NCBI GenBank assembly: GCA_946479055.1
Contig: CAMLEX010000116.1
Coordinates: 1 to 10,358, forward strand
DNA from: an uncultured Bacteroidota bacterium
GTDB lineage: Bacteria > Bacteroidota > Bacteroidia > Chitinophagales > Chitinophagaceae
Length of the DNA stretch: 10,358 nucleotides
Direction: 5' to 3'
Of the stretch, positions 6,627-10,358 are shown piece after piece (the stretch's first letter is position 1; each line of letters starts with the position of its first letter). The notes beneath the pieces are model-generated. The model ran no database searches and was not told the origin of the DNA. It worked only from the letters and a program-made list of their open reading frames with translations. The position numbers and the translations under genes are program-made.

Positions 6627-7631
6627 TTGTCAACTAAAATCCTCATCACAGGCGGCACCGGTTTTCTCGGTTCTTATATCACCAAAGAACTGGTCGAAAA
6701 AAACTATGCTGTCCGCGCCATTCATCGAAACCATAAACGTCCTTCTTATATTCCAAAAGAAATTTTGGATAAAGTAGAATGGGTGAAAGGTGATATCCTG
6801 GATGTGATTTCCCTGGAGGAGGCAATGGATGATATTGATACCGTTATCCATGCTGCCGCTATGGTTTCATTTGTTAAAAAAGACAGGAAGCAAATGTACC
6901 AGGTCAATGTAGAAGGGACGGCCAATGTGGTAAACATGGCATTGGAAAAAAATATCAGGCGGTTTGTTCATATCAGCTCCGTTGCATCATTGGGACGTAC
7001 TGCAAATGGCGGCTCAGTAAACGAAGAAAAAAAATGGGAAGAAAGCAAGGTCAATACTCACTATGCTAAAAGTAAATACAAAGGTGAGCTGGAAGTTTGG
7101 CGTGGCATCAGTGAAGGCCTTAGCGGCATTATATTAAATCCGAGTACAATTTTGGGGTATGGCGATTGGAATACCAGCAGTTGCGGAATTTTTAAAAAAA
7201 TTCATGACGGATTCAACTGGTATACTCCCGGCATTAATGGGTTTGTAGATGTAGAAGATACGGCCCGTGCTACAATTGCATTAATGGAAAGTAATATCAC
7301 CGAGCAGCGGTATATTATTAACGGCGATAACTGGCTTTTAAAAAAACTACAGGACACCATTGCCATTAGTATGGATAAAAAAAAGCCATCCCACCAAACA
7401 ACGCCTCTGCTGCTTAATATTGCCTGGCGAATGGAAAAACTCAAATCATTTTTTACCGGCAAAAGACCCTTCCTTACCAGGGATACCGCAATAGTAGCAC
7501 AAAGCAAAACCTATTTTGAAAATAATAAATTATTAACCGCTCTACCCGGTTTTTCTTTTACACCCCTGGAACAATCGATCGGGGAAGCTGCTAAAAAATA
7601 CCTGAATGGAGTGAATCATTCTTCACACTAA
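6627..7631 (+). CDS. NAD-dependent epimerase/dehydratase, extended short-chain dehydrogenase (DFR-like)
   Basis: A 334-residue extended SDR. The nucleotide-binding GGTGFLG is at 9-15, HAAAMVSF at 75-82 corresponds to the NAD-contacting segment, the catalytic Ser is in HISSVASLG (115-123), and the active-site Tyr146-x3-Lys150 is in YAKSK. LNPSTILGYGDWN (170-182) follows the pattern of dihydroflavonol-4-reductase and 3-beta-HSD-like members. The C-terminal third (240-334) is the variable substrate-binding part and gives no substrate. The start is TTG at 6627: an in-frame TAA lies at 6615-6617, and the TTG places STKILITGG at the expected N-terminus, with no suitable ATG. It may share a transcript with the upstream dehydrogenase. 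The enzyme class is firm and the substrate unknown. Confidence 0.9.
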   Translation: MSTKILITGGTGFLGSYITKELVEKNYAVRAIHRNHKRPSYIPKEILDKVEWVKGDILDVISLEEAMDDIDTVIHAAAMVSFVKKDRKQMYQVNVEGTANVVNMALEKNIRRFVHISSVASLGRTANGGSVNEEKKWEESKVNTHYAKSKYKGELEVWRGISEGLSGIILNPSTILGYGDWNTSSCGIFKKIHDGFNWYTPGINGFVDVEDTARATIALMESNITEQRYIINGDNWLLKKLQDTIAISMDKKKPSHQTTPLLLNIAWRMEKLKSFFTGKRPFLTRDTAIVAQSKTYFENNKLLTALPGFSFTPLEQSIGEAAKKYLNGVNHSSH

Positions 7632-7651
7632 TATCAGCACGGCAACGTTTA

Positions 7652-7669
7652 AGCAGTTTATCAACTGTT
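7652..7669 (+). terminator. Weak hairpin after the SDR gene
   Basis: AGCAGTT (7652-7658) pairs with AACTGTT (7663-7669), one pair being a G-U wobble, around a TATC loop; AAATTT follows. It lies 20 bp after the stop. The rest of the 129-bp gap to the next gene shows no clear promoter: TATCTTTA (7734-7741) is a near match to a -7 box without a -33 box. Confidence 0.35.
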
Positions 7670-7760
7670 AAATTTCCGGGTTAAAAGTAGTTTCCACAGA
7701 GTAAGTACTATGCCATCAACGAACTGCAAACTGTATCTTTAATTCATTAATTCAGCTTCT

Positions 7761-8828
7761 ATGCAAAAACTTCGTGGCAGTTTTATTTTCCTGCTAATCC
7801 TATGCTCTGCTATTTCGTATGGGCAATTTTCCGTTTCAGGTAAGATCATTGATGCGGAAAGCAAAGAACCCTTGAACAGCGCATCCGTTTATTGTCAGAA
7901 TACAACGATTGGAACCACTACCAATAAACAGGGAGAATTTTCACTTCAGTTGAAGTCCGGCGGTTATGAACTTATTATTAGTTATACCGGTTACCAGACA
8001 AAACAGGTACAGATCAGCAGCTCAGATACCCGGATACCAGATATAGAAATGGCCAAAGAGGAAAAAAGTCTTGGGGAGGTGATCATAAAAACCAGCAATG
8101 AAGTAAAAGATGGCTGGGCAAAATATGGCAGTTTTTTTACAGAGCATTTTATTGGTAAAACACCCAATGCAGTTCAGACAACCTTATTGAACCCGGAAGT
8201 ATTGAAATTTTATTTGCTGAAAAAAAGTAACAAGTTGAGAGTGCTGGCTACAGAACCGTTACAGATAGAAAACAAAGCACTGGGGTATAATCTTCGTTAC
8301 CAGCTTGACTCCTTTATATACCATTATAATACAGACATCAATTCATACCGTGGCTTTTGCCTTTATTCGGAAATGGAAGGTGATGACAGTCTGAAAAGAG
8401 TATGGGCCGCTAACCGGGAGAAAGCTTATTACGGATCTAAGTTGCATTTCATGCGGAGCTACTACGACAGTGCAGTGGTAGAAGAAGGTTTTATTATTGA
8501 TATGCTGGATGAGGCCAATGATAAAAAATTCAATAAAGTAACTGAGATCTACGATACCTTATATTATGGAGCATTGGACAGTACGATGCAGGTAGAAATA
8601 TGGTATCCACGCAAGATCAGCATCACATATGCCAAAAAGAAACCGGAACCTGAATACCTGAAGCAATTTAAACTTCCGAAAAATGTAGCTATACAGATAT
8701 CCTATATTGATATGACGGATGGTATAGCTATCAAAGAAAATGGGTATTACTATGATCAGAAAGACTGGATCAACCAGGGCTACTGGAGCTGGAAGAATTT
8801 AGCCGACCAGTTGCCGTATGACTATTAA
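7761..8828 (+). CDS. Secreted protein with CarboxypepD_reg-like domain, function unknown
   Basis: A 355-residue exported protein. Residues 1-21 are a signal peptide (LRGSFIFLLILCSAISYG) with likely cleavage before Gln22; Cys15 lacks a proper lipobox, so lipidation is unlikely. Residues 23-98 form a carboxypeptidase regulatory-like beta domain: VSGKIIDAESKEPLNSASVY, TTTNKQGEFSL and ISYTGYQTKQVQI are its usual strands. Residues 115-355 belong to a Bacteroidota region I know only as a hypothetical: NPEVLKFYLLKKSNKLRV, ATEPLQIENKALGYNLRYQL and an aromatic C-terminus (YWSWKNLADQLPYDY). No TonB-dependent barrel or plug follows, so it is not a SusC-type receptor. It probably acts in the periplasm or on the outer membrane. 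The stop lies 2 bp before a palindromic repeat, and the convergent neighbour is lpxD. Confidence 0.85.
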   Translation: MQKLRGSFIFLLILCSAISYGQFSVSGKIIDAESKEPLNSASVYCQNTTIGTTTNKQGEFSLQLKSGGYELIISYTGYQTKQVQISSSDTRIPDIEMAKEEKSLGEVIIKTSNEVKDGWAKYGSFFTEHFIGKTPNAVQTTLLNPEVLKFYLLKKSNKLRVLATEPLQIENKALGYNLRYQLDSFIYHYNTDINSYRGFCLYSEMEGDDSLKRVWAANREKAYYGSKLHFMRSYYDSAVVEEGFIIDMLDEANDKKFNKVTEIYDTLYYGALDSTMQVEIWYPRKISITYAKKKPEPEYLKQFKLPKNVAIQISYIDMTDGIAIKENGYYYDQKDWINQGYWSWKNLADQLPYDY

Positions 8829-8830
8829 GA

Positions 8831-8919
8831 AGAACCACGATTTTTTGGATTAATGGGGATTGACAGGAAAACTCCTACAGTCCTGACAGTCCTTATAAAA
8901 TCTTATTCATCGTGGTTCT
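8831..8919. repeat. Dispersed palindromic element, full copy between convergent genes
   Basis: The left arm begins AGAACCACGATT (8831-8842); the right arm ends ATCGTGGTTCT (8909-8919), an 11-bp perfect inverted match. The left arm has GGATT ending at arm positions 21 and 31 and AGGA at 35-38, the same phase as the 3587 copy. CAGGA/TCCTG (8864-8868 and 8881-8885) forms the inner stem. The right arm overlaps the last 17 bp of lpxD and encodes its C-terminal residues KNHDE and stop. It may serve as a two-way terminator. Confidence 0.8.
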
Positions 8920-9862
8920 TTCCTTTCATCACTTTCTCCCAAAGCTGTGGAATACGTTTTATCCATACAAGCTCCTTCATTTTTTCCCTGGCATCTTCTA
9001 CCGGAGATCCAAAATATACTTTGCCACCGGCGATAGAATCTTTTACTCCGCTTTGTGCATAGATCACAGCTCCTTCACCTATTGTTAATGTTTTACTTAC
9101 GCCTACCTGTCCCCAAAGGATCACATTATCTTCAATAGTAGTAGCTCCGGCAATACCCACCTGCGAAGCAAATAAGCAGTTCTTTCCTATTACCGTATCA
9201 TGGCCAATATGAATCAGGTTATCAATTTTAGTTCCGGCTCCTACAATTGTATCTCCGCTTACTCCCCGGTCAATGGTACAACCGGCTCCTATTTCAACAT
9301 CATTTTCTATTACAACACGGCCACAGCTCAGCATTTTTTTATAATGAACCGGGCGGTTGGTCTTTTTATTATAGTAAAAAGCATCACTGCCGATAACGGT
9401 ACCAGCCTGGATTATCACATTATCTCCAATCACACAATGATCAAGGATGGTTACATTAGGATAAATAACGCAGTTGCTTCCGATAGAGACATGATTGCCA
9501 ATATAGGCATTGGGCATGATCACCGTTCCTTCACCAGCCGATGATGAATCACTGATCATTTGCATAGAAGGAGCAAAGGGGCGGAAGTGATTTACGATGG
9601 TTTGATAAGCTTCAAACGGATCGGCTGTGATAAGCAATGCCTTCCCTTCAGGGAATGTTGTATGCTTATTGATAATAATAAAACTTGCTGCTGAATTGAT
9701 ACAGGTATCATAATATTTGGGATGATCTACAAAAACAAGATCCCCTTTTTCTACTTTGTGTAGTTCGTTAATGCCGGTTGCAGAAACGGTAGTATTACCT
9801 ATAAGCTCAGCATTTATCAGGGCGGCAATTTGTGTAAGCGGAACAGGTTTATCAAAACGCAT
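8903..9862 (-). CDS. lpxD: UDP-3-O-(3-hydroxyacyl)glucosamine N-acyltransferase
   Basis: The third enzyme of lipid A synthesis: it transfers a 3-hydroxyacyl chain from acyl carrier protein to the 2-amino group of UDP-3-O-acyl-glucosamine in the cytoplasm, as a trimer. The 319-residue protein has the N-terminal uridine-binding domain (1-100, with KGDLVFVDHPKYYD and the TADPFEAY segment) and a left-handed beta-helix of hexapeptide repeats (about 105-285). Diagnostic segments are GRVVIENDVEIGAGCTIDRG (181-200) and GTKIDNLIHIGHDTVIG (210-226), where His221 aligns with catalytic His239 of E. coli. IGSDAFYY (157-164) replaces the common SDGFGY. The C-terminal helix (286-319) is present. It is slightly shorter than E. 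coli LpxD (341). The last residues KNHDE are encoded within a palindromic repeat arm. It may be one of two LpxD-like paralogues; lpxA and lpxC are not nearby. Confidence 0.94.
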   Translation of the reverse strand: MRFDKPVPLTQIAALINAELIGNTTVSATGINELHKVEKGDLVFVDHPKYYDTCINSAASFIIINKHTTFPEGKALLITADPFEAYQTIVNHFRPFAPSMQMISDSSSAGEGTVIMPNAYIGNHVSIGSNCVIYPNVTILDHCVIGDNVIIQAGTVIGSDAFYYNKKTNRPVHYKKMLSCGRVVIENDVEIGAGCTIDRGVSGDTIVGAGTKIDNLIHIGHDTVIGKNCLFASQVGIAGATTIEDNVILWGQVGVSKTLTIGEGAVIYAQSGVKDSIAGGKVYFGSPVEDAREKMKELVWIKRIPQLWEKVMKGKNHDE

Positions 9863-9878
9863 AGCAAAATTATTTGCG

Positions 9879-9886
9879 CAAAGGTA
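9879..9886 (-). promoter_or_regulatory. Candidate promoter -7 box for lpxD
   Basis: TACCTTTG on the minus strand matches TAnnTTTG exactly, 16 bp before the lpxD ATG, which would give a very short leader. It is partly covered by the palindrome TTTGCGCAAA (9873-9882). No TTTG -33 box is evident. Confidence 0.45.
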
Positions 9887-10198
9887 ACAGCTATAAAGAG
9901 GCAGACAGGACTGTTTTGATCCTTTTTTGAGTTTTGAAGGGCTTATTCCCTAAAAATTTTTAAAAATATTTTTCGCCGTTTGGATACTGTTTTGGAGCAT
10001 AAATCTCTTCAACTATTTATATAAGGATACTTATTATAAACTTGTATGCAGATCATCATGCAAAAACACATTCTTATGAAAACCTTGATACATCAGCTTT
10101 ACATACGATCATAAAAAATAAACAGCAGCAGTTAAAAAAATAATTGTTGTTCCTTTATTCATAAAGCAGTTCTTTCAATCACTAAAAAATGGTTGTCC

Positions 10199-10229
10199 TT
10201 ATCCACAAGCCAGTTTAAAATGTGAATAA
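10199..10229. promoter_or_regulatory. Pair of consensus DnaA boxes in inverted orientation
   Basis: TTATCCACA (10199-10207, plus strand) and TTATTCACA (10229-10221, minus strand) both fit TTATNCACA. They face each other across 13 bp. A third site, TTATTCATA (10155-10163), differs at one base. The inverted pair could also be read as a dimeric operator. Confidence 0.5.
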
Positions 10230-10247
10230 AATTCTTTACAAAATTTC

Positions 10248-10277
10248 TTTGGATAGTAAAAATTATATTTAATATTG
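10248..10277 (+). promoter_or_regulatory. Candidate promoter downstream of the DnaA boxes
   Basis: TTTG (10248-10251) is followed after 18 bp by TAATATTG (10270-10277), one base from the TAnnTTTG consensus. Transcription would begin near 10284, at or just inside the first hairpin. Confidence 0.4.
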
Positions 10278-10281
10278 TGTT

Positions 10282-10353
10282 GGGAAATTTATTTCCCTGT
10301 ACTTACTAACCCATCCATTATAATGATCCCTTCGATATATCGGAGGGATTTTT
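10282..10353 (+). terminator. Two consecutive hairpins, the second an intrinsic terminator; possible short RNA or attenuator
   Basis: The first hairpin is GGGAAAT/ATTTCCC (10282-10288 and 10291-10297). The second pairs ATCCCT (10326-10331) with AGGGAT (10344-10349), extended inward through a G-U pair to a 10-bp stem, and is followed by TTTTATTT, giving plus-strand termination near 10353. With the upstream promoter candidate this would yield a transcript of about 70 nt. Confidence 0.5.
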
Positions 10354-10358
10354 ATTTG

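Larger units (their letters stand above)
9863..10358. other. Non-coding region of about 500 bp with DnaA boxes, a promoter candidate and hairpins
   Basis: No protein gene of convincing length is present on either strand; the longest ATG frames are about 20 codons. The region is very AT-rich, especially 9950-9972 and 10111-10150. Its structured parts lie on the right: paired DnaA boxes, a promoter-like sequence and two hairpins, listed separately. Whatever gene the right-hand signals serve lies beyond the window, or they define a short RNA. Confidence 0.7.

Noticed and set aside
6622..6629. TAAATTTG, a perfect match to the Bacteroidota -7 box
   Set aside because: It overlaps the TTG start codon of the SDR gene, so a transcript starting from it would lack the start; no -33 TTTG is in place.
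7761..7820. Lipoprotein signal in the CarboxypepD_reg protein (Cys15)
   Set aside because: The residue before Cys15 is Leu, not Gly/Ala/Ser, and a good signal peptidase I site follows at Gly21-Gln22.
9200..9544. Plus-strand open frame of 114 codons inside lpxD
   Set aside because: It is antisense to the hexapeptide repeats of lpxD and has no recognisable protein features.
10109..10162. Minus-strand 17-codon ORF MNKGTTIIFLTAAVYFL
   Set aside because: It is hydrophobic and starts plausibly, but is too short and has no context to separate it from chance in AT-rich DNA.

Overview
The window looks like a piece of a Bacteroidota chromosome, most likely a member of the Chitinophagaceae or a close relative. 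The reasons are the moderately AT-rich DNA, start codons without Shine-Dalgarno sequences, several matches to the Bacteroidota promoter -7 box TAnnTTTG, a Bacteroidota-type divergent arginase-fold protein, a secreted protein with a CarboxypepD_reg-like domain, and LpxD. The lineage is an inference from gene content; no rRNA is present.

Layout. Positions 1-2340 form a minus-strand cluster read right to left: an antitoxin-like ORF with no normal start codon, a PIN-domain toxin, a Gfo/Idh/MocA oxidoreductase (4-bp overlap with the PIN gene), and the N-terminal 209 codons of a DacB/PBP4-type lipoprotein that runs off the left edge. Then come an arginase-fold protein (minus, 2435-3571) and pheS (plus, 3783-4814), separated by a 211-bp gap filled with palindromic repeats. 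pheS converges on an unknown four-helix membrane protein (minus, 4996-5628) with a 16-bp perfect terminator stem between them. Positions 5728-7631 hold a 3-hydroxyacyl-CoA dehydrogenase and an extended SDR with a TTG start. A secreted CarboxypepD_reg protein (7761-8828) converges on lpxD (minus, 8903-9862). The last ~500 bp are non-coding but structured: two consensus DnaA boxes in inverted orientation, a promoter candidate, and two hairpins, the second resembling an intrinsic terminator.

The most distinctive signal is a dispersed palindromic element. Five arms, at three loci, begin with the same 11 bases AGAACCACGAT. In four of them GATT-type words (ATT in every case) recur at exactly the same positions over 38 bp. 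The arms abut or enter gene ends: one touches the arginase-fold stop codon, one stops 2 bp before the pheS ATG, and one encodes the last five residues of LpxD. No transposase or nuclease that could mobilise them lies in the window.

The genes are mostly housekeeping: cell wall (dacB), lipid A (lpxD), translation (pheS) and fatty-acid metabolism (hbd-like). They do not form one pathway.
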